From the NCBI GenBank assembly GCA_016721315.1, contig JADKIL010000013.1, forward strand, positions 1 through 64,000: a stretch of DNA of 64,000 nucleotides, given 5' to 3'. A program made the position numbers and the translations under genes. Below the pieces are notes generated by a model. It was not told the origin of the DNA. It did not search any database and saw only the letters and a program-made list of their open reading frames with translations. The DNA comes from Candidatus Villigracilis vicinus. Lineage in GTDB: Bacteria > Chloroflexota > Anaerolineae > Anaerolineales > Villigracilaceae. Positions 9,857-18,733 of this stretch are shown here, piece by piece (the stretch's first letter is position 1; every line of letters begins with the position of its first letter).

Positions 9857-9924
9857 ATCCATCCTTTTGAACAGAATTTTCAACTAATGCGAACTTATTC
9901 TAGCACATGCCCCTTGTTTCGGTA

Positions 9925-9933
9925 TGTTATACT
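9925..9933 (+). promoter_or_regulatory. Candidate extended -10 promoter for the serine hydrolase gene
   Basis: TGTTATACT matches the extended -10 form TGnTATAAT with one change. No clear -35 box lies 17 bases upstream. Transcription would begin near 9940, about 44 bases ahead of the GTG start codon. Confidence 0.35.
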
Positions 9934-9983
9934 TTTTGAGTGATTTTTGTCATGACTCGTGACTCTGGAGGCAAAGTCAAAAC

Positions 9984-11474
9984 GTGAGAAACCGCAACAC
10001 AAATACCATCCTTCGGGGTGTTTCGATCCTTTTCCTTATCGGCGCCTTCGTTATTACCGTTTTTTCGTTGATCGCCTACAGCCGTCAGCGAAACACCTAC
10101 CCATCGGGTATGACCATCGCCGGCGTGCCTGTGGATGGGCTTGCTCCCGCAGAAGCCTCTCAACGCCTGCTTGAAGTCTATACATCCCCGATAGAGGTTA
10201 AATATAACGAAGCGGTCTTTCATATTGACCCAGGTGCCGTTGGTTTTACGATAGATGTTGAAACCATGCTCGCCGCCGCAGACTTAACCCGCACAGGCGG
10301 TTCCTTCTGGGGCGGATTTTGGGATTACATCTGGAACCGTACTCCACCCGAATCAAATATTCCATTAAGTGCCACAATTTCGGAAGAACGCCTGCGGGAA
10401 TTCCTGCAAAATGAGATCGCCTCTCGCTATGATACTCCGCCCGCACCTGCACAACCCATTCCCGGCGGGACCACCTTCCTGCCTGGTGCTCCCGGACAGA
10501 CCCTCGACCTTGACCGTGCGCTTGCGATTATCACAACCGCGCTGCGTTCGCCCGCCAACCGTTCAGTGGCATTGACCTTTAATGAGACAATCGCCGCCCG
10601 CCCTACTGCAGAAAATCTGGAGATCCTGCTCAAACAGATCGTCAGTACATCTGAATTTGATGGCTTGATCGGCTTTTATATGATGGACCTGCAAACCGGG
10701 CAGGAGATCCACTTTGCCATGAACAACAAACAGGAAGTCATTACCGAGCCGGATATTGCCTTTACCGCATCCAGCACTATCAAGCTCCCCATCCTTACCA
10801 GTTATCTTGTCAATTACGGAACAAATTTGGATGCGCAAACCACAGATGCCATCACGCGCGTTTTCCGCGTTTCAGATAACTCCGCTACCGACCTAATTCT
10901 TGAACGCATCGACCCAAACAATGGACCCATCATTGTCACCCAAAATATGGATGCCATTGGTCTGACCAGCACCTATATCAGCGGCATGTTCTTCCTTGGA
11001 GCACCCAATCTGATTCCCGGGCGTGTAACCCCTGGGAACTCTCGTGCAGATATATTCACAGACCCGGATCCCTACTCACAGACAACGCCATCCGAAATGG
11101 GTATCCTGCTGGCAGATATTTATCAATGCGTCCAAAATGGAGGCGGCGCACTAGCCGCGGCTTTCCCTGACAAGGTAACCCCAGCCACCTGTCAGCTCAT
11201 CATCGACTTCCTCGCCCTCGACAAATTTGGGGCGCTCATCCAGGGCGGCGTACCTGACGGGACTCTTGTTCCGCATAAACATGGTTTTGTCCTCTCGCGT
11301 GACGGTGTTATGCACGACATCAGTGATGTGGGGATCATTTATTCACCTGGCGGTAATTTTGTGCTTTCCATTTACACATATCATCCTGTGCAAAACATTT
11401 GGGATATCACCAACCCGCTCTTTGTAAACCTGACTCAGGCAGTTTACAATTACTTCAACATTTCAGCTCAATAA
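9984..11474 (+). CDS. Membrane-anchored serine hydrolase with class A beta-lactamase fold
   Basis: This 496-residue protein has an N-terminal membrane helix (about 13-31), a region of about 40-210 that includes a probable peptidoglycan-binding-like module (MTIAGVPVDGLAPAEASQRL), and a C-terminal beta-lactamase/DD-peptidase fold. The catalytic motifs are readable: Ser264-T-I-K267 in place of SxxK, Ser297-Asp-Asn299, and Lys432-His-Gly434 in place of KTG. I do not see the Glu-containing omega loop of true beta-lactamases, so a cell-wall-related serine hydrolase is as likely as a resistance enzyme. It would act outside the membrane. The start is GTG at 9984 with GGAGG about 12 bases upstream. 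A strong terminator follows, so it is probably monocistronic. Confidence 0.8.
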   Translation: MRNRNTNTILRGVSILFLIGAFVITVFSLIAYSRQRNTYPSGMTIAGVPVDGLAPAEASQRLLEVYTSPIEVKYNEAVFHIDPGAVGFTIDVETMLAAADLTRTGGSFWGGFWDYIWNRTPPESNIPLSATISEERLREFLQNEIASRYDTPPAPAQPIPGGTTFLPGAPGQTLDLDRALAIITTALRSPANRSVALTFNETIAARPTAENLEILLKQIVSTSEFDGLIGFYMMDLQTGQEIHFAMNNKQEVITEPDIAFTASSTIKLPILTSYLVNYGTNLDAQTTDAITRVFRVSDNSATDLILERIDPNNGPIIVTQNMDAIGLTSTYISGMFFLGAPNLIPGRVTPGNSRADIFTDPDPYSQTTPSEMGILLADIYQCVQNGGGALAAAFPDKVTPATCQLIIDFLALDKFGALIQGGVPDGTLVPHKHGFVLSRDGVMHDISDVGIIYSPGGNFVLSIYTYHPVQNIWDITNPLFVNLTQAVYNYFNISAQ

Positions 11475-11477
11475 CCA

Positions 11478-11514
11478 AATACCCCGTTTTCAAAACAAAA
11501 CGGGGTATTTTTTC
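11478..11514 (+). terminator. Rho-independent terminator after the serine hydrolase gene
   Basis: The arms 11478-11490 and 11498-11510 (core ATACCCCGTTTT and its complement) form a long perfect stem with a short loop, followed by a run of T. It begins within 5 bases of the stop codon. Confidence 0.92.
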
Positions 11515-11524
11515 ACTCTTCGTA

Positions 11525-11530
11525 TATAAT
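11525..11530 (+). promoter_or_regulatory. TATAAT box directly upstream of the zinc-ribbon gene (leaderless candidate)
   Basis: A perfect TATAAT ends 7 bases before the ATG at 11538. A transcript starting 7-8 bases after the box would begin at or next to the start codon. No Shine-Dalgarno sequence and no obvious -35 box are present. Confidence 0.5.
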
Positions 11531-11537
11531 TCGAAGC

Positions 11538-12236
11538 ATGAGCGCCTCACTGGGACTTTTCCGCCTGCAACAGATAGACACCCAAATTGACCGCGCAAAA
11601 ACGCGTCTGAGCGGTATCCAAAAAACCCTCGAAAACGACAAAGAACTCAAAGCCGTTCACACCCGTTTTGAAACCACCCAAAGTGAAAACCAAAACGCAC
11701 TTCTTGCAGCAAAGAACGCCGAAGCCGAAGTTGACGCCATGAAAATAAAAATCGAACAGGTGGAAGCCAGTTTGTATGGCGGCGTTGTGAAGAATCCCAA
11801 AGAACTTCAGGATCTGCAAAAAGAATCTGCGTCGCTCAAAAAACATTTGGTGACCCTTGAAGAACGCCAACTGGAAGCCATGCTCCTTTCTGAGAACGCA
11901 GGTATAGAAATGGAAAAAGCACAGAACGACCTTGAGCTTGTCCAGGCGCGACTCGGCAATGAACATAAAAAATTATTCGACGAACAGAACGAATTGGTAA
12001 AACACATGGAAAGCTTTGTGCAGGAACGTGAAGCCGCCCTGGCTCCCATTGAAATCCCCCTGCTCTCCTCATACGAAGACTTGCGCAAACAGAAACGCGG
12101 GGTTGCTGTAAGTGAAGTTGAAGATGGCGCTTGCGCCTCTTGCGGCACAACCCTTAATGCAGCATTGCAACAAAATGCACGCTCCCAAAAATTAGCATAT
12201 TGCCCCTCCTGCGGGCGGATCCTTTTCGCAAAGTAG
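11538..12236 (+). CDS. Coiled-coil protein with C-terminal zinc ribbon (C4-type)
   Basis: The 232-residue product is a long helical coiled coil (about 1-185, rich in Glu, Gln, Lys and Ala heptads) ending in a four-cysteine zinc ribbon: GACASCGTTLN near 196-206 and YCPSCGRIL near 221-229. This architecture matches the family of PF02591 (C4-type zinc ribbon). Members are widespread and associated by family knowledge with nucleic acid or RNA-related functions, but the exact role is not established. It is placed 8 bases ahead of the HEAT-repeat NTPase, so the two are probably co-transcribed. A TATAAT box lies immediately upstream. Confidence 0.82.
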   Translation: MSASLGLFRLQQIDTQIDRAKTRLSGIQKTLENDKELKAVHTRFETTQSENQNALLAAKNAEAEVDAMKIKIEQVEASLYGGVVKNPKELQDLQKESASLKKHLVTLEERQLEAMLLSENAGIEMEKAQNDLELVQARLGNEHKKLFDEQNELVKHMESFVQEREAALAPIEIPLLSSYEDLRKQKRGVAVSEVEDGACASCGTTLNAALQQNARSQKLAYCPSCGRILFAK

Positions 12237-12244
12237 GCGCTTAC

Positions 12245-14776
12245 ATGCTCCTGAATTTAATTGACCCCATCTCTTTCCTTGCAGGTTTTGCAACCGCCAC
12301 AGTCTTATGGTTCGTGGCTGGGCGCGCGCGTCCGTTAATTGAAGATATACGCAATAGCCTCAAAGAGCAGCGTGAACAAGCCCAATCACGAAAATCCAGC
12401 ACAGTGGAAGAAAATCACCGCCGCCTAACTCTGCGGCGCGCCCAAGGCATGCACCTTGCTGCCCAGTTATTTGCGTTAGACGAGATCCTTCAGGAACCGA
12501 TGGTGATCACACCGCCTGCACCTGTTGAACCCAATGGCGCAGTTCGTTTTGAAGACATTGTCACCCAAACCCTGCCGTATTTGCCAACCTGGCCAGAGAT
12601 CGCATCGGTCTATCAGCCACACACGCTCAGCCTTCCTACAGCACTCGCGGGAGATACCAACCTCGTCATCATCGGTCAACCTGGAACAGGGAAGAGTGTG
12701 GCATTGGCACATCTCGCCAGCCTGGCTGCCAACCGCAGCGAAAAGCTGGGGGCACTGAAAGATTTCGTCCCCTTTCATTTCCATGTAGCAGACCTTAACC
12801 TTCCAGTCCAAGACCCGAAAAATGTTCTCAACGTCATCATAGATGCCGCTTCAGAAAATGCGCCGATCTTTGACGTCAGCAAGATTTCAGCGTTTGTGCA
12901 ATCCGTTTTCAAAAGCGAGACCGCCCTGCTGCTTGTAGATGGCTACGACGAGATCACACCAGACGAACAATCACTTATTGCCGAGTTCTTTAAAACGTTA
13001 TTAAAAGCCCACCCCAAAACCCGCATTGTGACGACTGGCGCGCCCGAGTATCTCGATGGATTGATCCCGCTTGGTTTTGTTCCGCTCGCATTATGCACCT
13101 GGTCTGAACGGTCCAATCAACAATTCGTGGATCAATGGGGCGAATTATGGTCGCGCACAGTTGCATTAGAAACCTGGGCACAAACCGGACCTGAACAAGT
13201 GGATGCGCTCCTTATTAACTCGTGGCTGGGTTCATCATCTTTAAATTTATCTCCCCTTGAACTGACTCTCAAAGTCTGGGGGGCATACGCAGGGGACAGC
13301 CTCGGACCGCACACCCCGGACGCCATTGCTACACATATCCGCAGGTTGGCTCCGGCAAACACGCCGCTTGCCGCTTTGGAAACTCTGGCAATGCAGGTGG
13401 TCATAAACGCCACACCAGTCTTCGACCCGCGCAAAGCGCGTGAATGGGTGAAGTCGTTCGAAGTGGCGGAAGAAACGCCTGAAGGCGAAGCAGTTCAAAA
13501 CCCAGAAGAAGAGGCGCAGGAAGCTCCGAAAGCCGCAAAAGGCAAAAAGGTCGAGAAAGTTTCCACGCCAAATTCAGGCTTACTTGGAAAAATGTCCACA
13601 AGCGGTTTGTTGATCTCATACGCCAATAACCGTATGAGATTTGCACATTCGATATTAGCCGGGTATCTCGCCGGACACGCCATGACAAGTTACAACGCTG
13701 AGGAAACCCTTATCAACCAGCCTGATTGGTCTGGGAAATTCCTTACCATGCGCTTCATCGCCGCACATGGGGATGCAAGCCGACTGGTTCAAGCCTTGCT
13801 TGAATCCTCCGACCTGCCGATGTATCGCTCGTTGTTCGCAGCAGCACGTTGGCTACGGGATGCCCCGCGCACCGCGCCATGGCGTGGGAAGTTGTTTAGC
13901 ACCCTGGCATCCATTCTACAAATGGAGGGCATTCCATTAAGTCTGCGCGGACAAGCCATGGCAGCATTTGTCTATAGTAACGACTCAGCTGCAGCGCCGC
14001 TATTCCGACAATTTGCTGCATCTGGTTCCTTTGAACTGGTACACCTTGCCATTCTGGGCTTGGGTGCCATACGCGATATCAAGTCTCTAAAATTACTGGA
14101 AGCTGCATTGAACGCTCCCAGCCTAGCGGTCAAACGTGCGGCATGCATGGCTCTGGCTGCCATCAGCACAAACGAGTCGCTTGAGATCGTGGCGCATGCC
14201 CTGCTCAATGGCGAAGAAGATGTCCGCCGTGCGGCAGGAGAAGCGCTTGCCAATGACCCGAACGAAGGCCACGAAATGCTGCGTGATGGCATAACCATCA
14301 ACGACATTCTTCTGCGCCGTGCCGCGATCTACGGTCTTGGGCGCGTGAAGGAAGAATGGGCAACCGACCTGTTGAAGAAGGTTCAGATCGAAGACGAGCA
14401 ATGGGTGGTTCGCAATGCCGCCACCGAAGTACTGGAAATGAGAAGTCATAGCCACGCTTACTCGCCAATGAAGCCCAAAGCACCATCTGAAACTCCATGG
14501 CTGATCGAGTTCGCCGCTAAAAAAGGCGTAGGTGTATCACCCGGAGTCCCTGCCACCGATATTCTGCTCATTGCCTTACAGGATGAAACCCCAGAAGTAC
14601 GCCTTGCCGCCCTGCAGTTCTTAAAATACACTCCGCAGGATATCGTCCTGAAACAAATGTATGAAGCCATGTACAAGGATGACCCCGAACTTCGGGAAGC
14701 CGTGTATCTTGTTCTTTGGGAACTTGGAATCGCAGGTATCAAGCTCCCACATCCCAGCCAATACGGATTAGGATAA
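12245..14776 (+). CDS. Membrane-anchored NACHT-like NTPase with C-terminal HEAT repeats
   Basis: From ATG 12245 the product has 843 residues. It begins with a membrane helix (FLAGFATATVLWFVAG, about 10-25) and a charged coil. A STAND/NACHT-like NTPase follows: Walker A GQPGTGKSV near 144 and Walker B ALLLVDGYDE near 226-235, then a helical region. A charged low-complexity segment rich in Glu, Ala and Lys (about 410-440) precedes roughly 250 residues of HEAT-like repeats such as AVKRAACMALAAIS and EVRLAALQFLKYT. Proteins of this type act as regulated switches; the ligand and output are unknown. The frame is open 15 codons further upstream, but that would overlap the previous gene. SsnA follows after one base. 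A defence role is possible but unsupported by neighbours. Confidence 0.75.
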   Translation: MLLNLIDPISFLAGFATATVLWFVAGRARPLIEDIRNSLKEQREQAQSRKSSTVEENHRRLTLRRAQGMHLAAQLFALDEILQEPMVITPPAPVEPNGAVRFEDIVTQTLPYLPTWPEIASVYQPHTLSLPTALAGDTNLVIIGQPGTGKSVALAHLASLAANRSEKLGALKDFVPFHFHVADLNLPVQDPKNVLNVIIDAASENAPIFDVSKISAFVQSVFKSETALLLVDGYDEITPDEQSLIAEFFKTLLKAHPKTRIVTTGAPEYLDGLIPLGFVPLALCTWSERSNQQFVDQWGELWSRTVALETWAQTGPEQVDALLINSWLGSSSLNLSPLELTLKVWGAYAGDSLGPHTPDAIATHIRRLAPANTPLAALETLAMQVVINATPVFDPRKAREWVKSFEVAEETPEGEAVQNPEEEAQEAPKAAKGKKVEKVSTPNSGLLGKMSTSGLLISYANNRMRFAHSILAGYLAGHAMTSYNAEETLINQPDWSGKFLTMRFIAAHGDASRLVQALLESSDLPMYRSLFAAARWLRDAPRTAPWRGKLFSTLASILQMEGIPLSLRGQAMAAFVYSNDSAAAPLFRQFAASGSFELVHLAILGLGAIRDIKSLKLLEAALNAPSLAVKRAACMALAAISTNESLEIVAHALLNGEEDVRRAAGEALANDPNEGHEMLRDGITINDILLRRAAIYGLGRVKEEWATDLLKKVQIEDEQWVVRNAATEVLEMRSHSHAYSPMKPKAPSETPWLIEFAAKKGVGVSPGVPATDILLIALQDETPEVRLAALQFLKYTPQDIVLKQMYEAMYKDDPELREAVYLVLWELGIAGIKLPHPSQYGLG

Positions 14777-14777
14777 T

Positions 14778-16130
14778 ATGCTGATAACAAATGCGAACAT
14801 CATCACCTGGGAAGCGCAAAACCGCATCCTGACAAACTACGCCATTCTGATCGAGGGCGGACACATCAAAGAAATCGGTACGACCAAGGCGCTCACAACC
14901 AAGTACCCCAAGATTAAGGCTACCGATGTTAACGGACAATATGTAATGCCTGGCGGCATCTGCGCACATACGCATTTCTATGGAGCCTTTGCGCGCGGAA
15001 TGGCAATTCCAGGTCCGGCACCGAAAGATTTCCCCGAAATTCTGAAAAAACTGTGGTGGCCCCTTGACCGTTCGTTGGACGCCGAGGGAGTACGCTATTC
15101 TGCCTTGGTATGTTTGGTCGATGCCATCAAACACGGCACCACCACGCTGATCGACCATCATGCCTCTCCCAATTCTATCGACGGCTCATTGGATGTGATT
15201 GCTGATGCCGTGGACAAAAGTGGGCTACGCGGCGTGCTTTGTTATGAAGTAACCGACCGTGATGGAGTGGAGAAAGCCAATGCAGGTATTCAGGAAAATG
15301 TACGCTTCCTGAAACGCCTCGCCTCGAATCCCCATCCTCGCCTGGCGGGTGCATTTGGGCTGCATGCCGGTCTGACACTTTCCGGCGCGACCCTGCAAGC
15401 ATGCGCATCCTCCATCCCGGAAGGGCATGGGTTCCATGTTCATACCGCCGAACATGAATCGGATGAATACGACAGCCTGCAAAAATCGAACATGCGCGTG
15501 ATCGACCGCCTGCAAAAACATGGCATTCTGGGTCCCAAAACGATTACTGCACACGGCGTTCACTTCGATGCACGAGAGATGGAAATTCTCAAAGAAAGCG
15601 GGTCGTGGCTCACCCACCAACCGCGCTCGAACATGAATAATGGAGTAGGTACTGCACAGGTCGAATCGATGTTGAGGCTGGGTATCAAGGTCTGCCTTGG
15701 TAACGACGGTTTCACCAATTCGATGTGGGATGATTGGAAGGCAGCTTATCTGCTTCACAAGGCAGAGCACCGCGATCCGCGCCGTATGGGCGGATATGAC
15801 GTACAGCAAATGGCGATCTACAATAACTCAGCGTTGGCTCAGGTATTCTTTCCAGATGCACCCATCGGGCAGATCGTGCCGGGCGCAGTGGCAGACCTGA
15901 TCTTCGTAGATTATCAACCCTTTACCCCACTGACTGACGGTAACCTGCCCTGGCACATTATCTTTGGCTTCCAGCAAAGCATGGTCACCAGTACGATGGT
16001 CGCCGGGAAGTTCCTGATGAAAGACCGCGAACTGCTCACGCTCAACGAAGCGGAAATCGCCGCCCGCGCCAGAGAAATTGCGCCGCGCATTTGGAAAAAG
16101 TACGAAGAAGAAGTATCCAAAGTATCTTAA
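14778..16130 (+). CDS. ssnA: SsnA-type aminohydrolase (amidohydrolase superfamily)
   Basis: This 450-residue metal-dependent hydrolase resembles SsnA and the guanine/methylthioadenosine deaminases. Metal and catalytic residues are visible: ICAHTHFYGAFARG with His64 and His66, FHVHTAEHESDEYDS near 220-235, ITAHGVHFD near 257, and LGNDGFTNSMWDDW near 312-325 with the metal Asp. A domain-closing segment VPGAVADLIFVDY lies near the C terminus. In Escherichia coli and other bacteria ssnA lies with ygfK, ygfM, xdhD and yqeB, the selenium-dependent molybdenum hydroxylase region. Homologues of three of those are elsewhere in this window. The natural substrate is unknown, probably a purine-like or hydantoin-like compound. 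SD-like TAGGAT lies just upstream of the ATG. Confidence 0.82.
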   Translation: MLITNANIITWEAQNRILTNYAILIEGGHIKEIGTTKALTTKYPKIKATDVNGQYVMPGGICAHTHFYGAFARGMAIPGPAPKDFPEILKKLWWPLDRSLDAEGVRYSALVCLVDAIKHGTTTLIDHHASPNSIDGSLDVIADAVDKSGLRGVLCYEVTDRDGVEKANAGIQENVRFLKRLASNPHPRLAGAFGLHAGLTLSGATLQACASSIPEGHGFHVHTAEHESDEYDSLQKSNMRVIDRLQKHGILGPKTITAHGVHFDAREMEILKESGSWLTHQPRSNMNNGVGTAQVESMLRLGIKVCLGNDGFTNSMWDDWKAAYLLHKAEHRDPRRMGGYDVQQMAIYNNSALAQVFFPDAPIGQIVPGAVADLIFVDYQPFTPLTDGNLPWHIIFGFQQSMVTSTMVAGKFLMKDRELLTLNEAEIAARAREIAPRIWKKYEEEVSKVS

Positions 16131-16157
16131 GTTTTCATCCCTGATTCTGGAGAGACA

Positions 16158-16832
16158 ATGAAAGAAGAACCCATCCTGTTAACCATTGTTGTTTTAGGCG
16201 GTACCGGAAAAGAAGGTAAAGGACTTGCGTATCGCTGGGCGAAAGCAGGCTACCATGTGTTGATCGGCTCACGCACTGAAGAAAAAGCTGTTGCTGCGGC
16301 AAAAGAGGTCAGTGAAATGCTTGGCGATGGCGCCTCTGTCTCTGGAATGAACAACCCGCAGGCGGCGAAAGAGGCGAACATTATTGTGTTGACAGTTCCC
16401 TATGCCGCACATCGCGACACGCTGGAATCGGTCAAAGGCGATCTGCAAGGAAAGATCCTTGTGGATGTAACAGTGCCGCTCGTCCCGCCCAAAGTTGCCA
16501 CAGTGCAAATGCCCACCGCGGGCTCCGCCGCACAGGAAGCCAAAGAGATCCTCGGCGATGGCGTGGAAGTTTGTGCAGCATTCCAGAATATTTCGCACGA
16601 GCATTTGCTTGGCGAAGAAGGCGTGGAATGTGACGTACTGGTCACCGGCACCAGCAAAGACGCTCGCGCCAACGTCATCAAGCTTGTCGAAGCGGCTGGT
16701 TTGCGCGGCTGGGACGCAGGACCGATCGAGAATTCAGTGGTGGTCGAAGGACTGACCAGTGTATTGATCGGCATTAACAAAAAATACGGCTCGACTCACG
16801 CGGGCATCAAAATCACAGGAATTTCAAATTAA
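16158..16832 (+). CDS. npdG: NADPH-dependent F420 reductase
   Basis: The 224-residue product is an F420H2:NADP oxidoreductase that moves hydride between NADPH and coenzyme F420 in the cytoplasm. It has the family Rossmann start VVLGGTGKEGKGLAYRWAKA at 11-30, GSRT at 37-40 for NADP phosphate recognition, the ANIIVLTVPYAAH block near 75-87, and the conserved C-terminal GLTSVLIGINKKYGSTHAGI. GGAGAG precedes the ATG by a few bases. It opens the F420 block that continues with cofE, cofD and cofC, so supply and reduction of the cofactor are genetically linked here. A perfect 18-bp dyad separates it from cofE. Confidence 0.92.
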   Translation: MKEEPILLTIVVLGGTGKEGKGLAYRWAKAGYHVLIGSRTEEKAVAAAKEVSEMLGDGASVSGMNNPQAAKEANIIVLTVPYAAHRDTLESVKGDLQGKILVDVTVPLVPPKVATVQMPTAGSAAQEAKEILGDGVEVCAAFQNISHEHLLGEEGVECDVLVTGTSKDARANVIKLVEAAGLRGWDAGPIENSVVVEGLTSVLIGINKKYGSTHAGIKITGISN

Positions 16833-16836
16833 ACCC

Positions 16837-16882
16837 GTAATGCGTAATGCGTAATTGATACGTGTTACGCATTACGCATTAC
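16837..16882. repeat. Perfect 18-bp inverted repeat built of GTAATGC units
   Basis: The left arm 16837-16854 and right arm 16865-16882 are exact complements with a 10-base loop. Each arm is itself an iterated unit (GTAATGC GTAATGC GTAA). It fills the gap between npdG and cofE. There is no U tract, so it is more likely a repeat element or an mRNA-stabilising hairpin than a terminator. Confidence 0.85.
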
Positions 16883-16887
16883 GTAAC

Positions 16888-17655
16888 ATGTCTCTCACTC
16901 TTAATTCGCTAAAAAACATTCCCCTCATCCGCCAAGGCGACCCTCTGGCGGATATTCTTCTTAACTCCCTGGAACAAACCAATATTCAAATACAGGATGA
17001 CGACATCCTCGTTCTGGCGCAAAAGATCATTAGCAAGACCGAAGGACGCATGGTCAACCTGGCAGAGGTTGCCCCATCGCCGCACGCCATGGAGATCGCC
17101 CCGCAAACAGACAAAGACCCGCGGCTGATCGAATTGATCCTGCAGGAGAGCAACGAGGTACTGCGCATCCGCAAAGGAGTCATCGTCGTTGAGCACAAGC
17201 TGGGTTTCGTTTGCGCCAATGCCGGGATCGATCACTCCAATGTCATGGGCGATGGCAATGAAAATGAAGAATATGTTTTACTGCTCCCCAAAGACCCAGA
17301 TGCTTCGGCAAAAAAAATCCGTGAAGAGATCAAACAAAAGACTGGTAAAAAGGTCGGCGTCATGATCATAGACTCGCATGGGCGCGCCTGGCGTAATGGA
17401 ACCGTTGGCATATGCATCGGAATAAGCGGTATCCCTGCTCTGGTTGACGAACGAGGTTGGACAGATCTTTTCGGCTACACACTTAAAGCCACAGTTGTCG
17501 GTGTTGCAGATGAACTCGCCGCCGCCGCTTCGCTAGTGATGGGACAGGCAGCTGAAGGCACCCCCGCCGTTCACGTACGCGGATATCCCTATCCACCAGG
17601 CGAAGGATCGCTTGCAGATCTTATCCGTCCTAAAGATACGGACATGTTCCGATAA
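16888..17655 (+). CDS. cofE: Coenzyme F420-0:L-glutamate ligase
   Basis: The product (255 residues from ATG 16888) adds glutamate residues to F420-0 using GTP, the last step of F420 maturation. Family blocks include IPLIRQGDPLADILLNSL at the N terminus, DDILVLAQKIISKTEGRMV, VEHKLGFVCANAGIDHSN, VMIIDSHGRAWRNGTVGICIG and DELAAAASLVMGQAAEGTPA. The nitroreductase-like domain found fused in actinobacterial FbiB is absent; a separate nitroreductase gene lies two genes downstream. An in-frame TTG at 16855 lies inside the dyad repeat and is unlikely to be the start. Its neighbours npdG, cofD and cofC make the assignment firm. Confidence 0.93.
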   Translation: MSLTLNSLKNIPLIRQGDPLADILLNSLEQTNIQIQDDDILVLAQKIISKTEGRMVNLAEVAPSPHAMEIAPQTDKDPRLIELILQESNEVLRIRKGVIVVEHKLGFVCANAGIDHSNVMGDGNENEEYVLLLPKDPDASAKKIREEIKQKTGKKVGVMIIDSHGRAWRNGTVGICIGISGIPALVDERGWTDLFGYTLKATVVGVADELAAAASLVMGQAAEGTPAVHVRGYPYPPGEGSLADLIRPKDTDMFR

Positions 17656-17727
17656 AAACAAAACGCTAACAGGAATCTTATGTGCCCCTGATATAAACAG
17701 CGCGCACGAACATCCCTGGAGAAAACA

Positions 17728-18120
17728 ATGCCTTTCCCTGATAAATTTATAGACCTCTTCCAACCAGAAACGAAAGCGTTTCTATATCTCGCGACCGTAA
17801 ACTCCAAAGGTCTGCCGCAAGTTACGCCGGTCTGGTTCGATACTGATGGCGAATATATCCTGATCAACACCAATGAAGGGCGGCTCAAAGACCGCAACAT
17901 GAAGAAAAACGTGAACGTGGCAATGGTTATTCAAAACCCCGCCAATCCCTATCGTTACCTCGGCATGCAAGGCAGGGTCATATCCTATACCACCGAAGGT
18001 GCCGACGAGCACATCAACATGCTTTCCGAAAGGTATTACGGCAAACCGTGGACGTACCGCGAAGGACAGAAGCGGATCATATTCAAAATCCAGCCAATAT
18101 CCTTTGACGAACACAACTGA
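17728..18120 (+). CDS. PPOX-class flavin/F420-dependent oxidoreductase family protein
   Basis: This 130-residue split-barrel protein belongs to the pyridoxamine-phosphate-oxidase-like group, many of which bind FMN or F420. The N terminus KAFLYLATVNSKGLPQVTPV and the block YILINTNEGRLKDRNMKKN are characteristic of the F420-binding branch, and VAMVIQNPANPYRYLGMQGRV follows. Its place inside the F420 biosynthesis block favours F420 as cofactor, which is inference. The start has TGGAG at good distance (17717 region). It overlaps the nitroreductase frame at its end, so the pair is translationally linked. The substrate is unknown. Confidence 0.83.
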   Translation: MPFPDKFIDLFQPETKAFLYLATVNSKGLPQVTPVWFDTDGEYILINTNEGRLKDRNMKKNVNVAMVIQNPANPYRYLGMQGRVISYTTEGADEHINMLSERYYGKPWTYREGQKRIIFKIQPISFDEHN

Positions 18121-18727
18121 TCTTCGCAATTTTCTGCGCACGCGTCGCTCGATCCGCCGCTTCAAACCGGACCCGGTTCCTGAATCGGTCATCCGCGATA
18201 TTCTCTACACTGCCACATTTGCCCCCTCTGCTCATCATCGCCAACCCTGGCGTTTTATCGTGCTGACCGATCCTGTTGCCAAATCGCATTTCAGCGAATT
18301 AATGGCGGCGGAGTTTCAACGCGACCTCGAACAAGACCAACTTCCTACTGATGAAATCCAAAAACGGTTGAAGCGTTCCCGTGAAAGAATCACCAATGCG
18401 CCTGTCGTCATACTCCTGTGCGTGGATATGACCGAAATGGATAGCTATCTAGATGAACGCCGACGAATGGCAGAGCGGGTCATTGCCACTCAATCTGCAG
18501 CGAATGCAGGCATGCAACTCCTCTTGGCAGCACATGCAGAAGGGCTTGGCGGGGTTTGGGTTTGCAGCCCTGTATTTGCACAAGAAATCGTACAACATGC
18601 ATTAAACCTCCCCAAAACGTGGGAACCCCAGGCAATGTTTTTACTGGGTCACCCCACAGAAATACCGGCTGTCCGAGAAAGAAAAACACTAAATGAAGTA
18701 TCAATATTCTTCAATAAACAAAGGTGA
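18104..18727 (+). CDS. Nitroreductase family protein (FbiB C-terminal-like)
   Basis: The product is an FMN-binding nitroreductase-fold enzyme of about 207 residues. It has FLRTRRSIRRFKPDPVPESV at the N terminus, FAPSAHHRQPWRFIVL (flavin phosphate contact) and GMQLLLAAHAEGLGGVWVC, then a C-terminal LLGHPTEIPAVRERK. In actinobacteria a similar domain is fused to CofE as FbiB and reduces dehydro-F420-0. A separate copy in this F420 block could do that job, which is inference. The best start is a TTG at 18104, overlapping the PPOX gene by 17 bases; the frame is open to 17999 and no strong Shine-Dalgarno sequence decides it. Confidence 0.82.
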   Translation: MTNTTDLRNFLRTRRSIRRFKPDPVPESVIRDILYTATFAPSAHHRQPWRFIVLTDPVAKSHFSELMAAEFQRDLEQDQLPTDEIQKRLKRSRERITNAPVVILLCVDMTEMDSYLDERRRMAERVIATQSAANAGMQLLLAAHAEGLGGVWVCSPVFAQEIVQHALNLPKTWEPQAMFLLGHPTEIPAVRERKTLNEVSIFFNKQR

Positions 18728-18733
18728 TCTAAT

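Noticed and set aside
9984..11474. Beta-lactamase resistance gene
   Set aside because: The fold and SxxK and SDN motifs are present, but KTG is replaced by KHG and no omega-loop Glu was seen; the N-terminal module suggests a cell-wall role.
12245..14776. Avs-like antiviral defence gene
   Set aside because: No effector domain such as a nuclease or protease is visible at the N terminus, only a membrane helix. Neighbours are housekeeping or metabolic genes and no other defence genes are nearby.
16855..16887. Upstream TTG start for cofE
   Set aside because: The extension would be encoded by the dyad repeat and is not part of the family; the ATG at 16888 fits the CofE N terminus.
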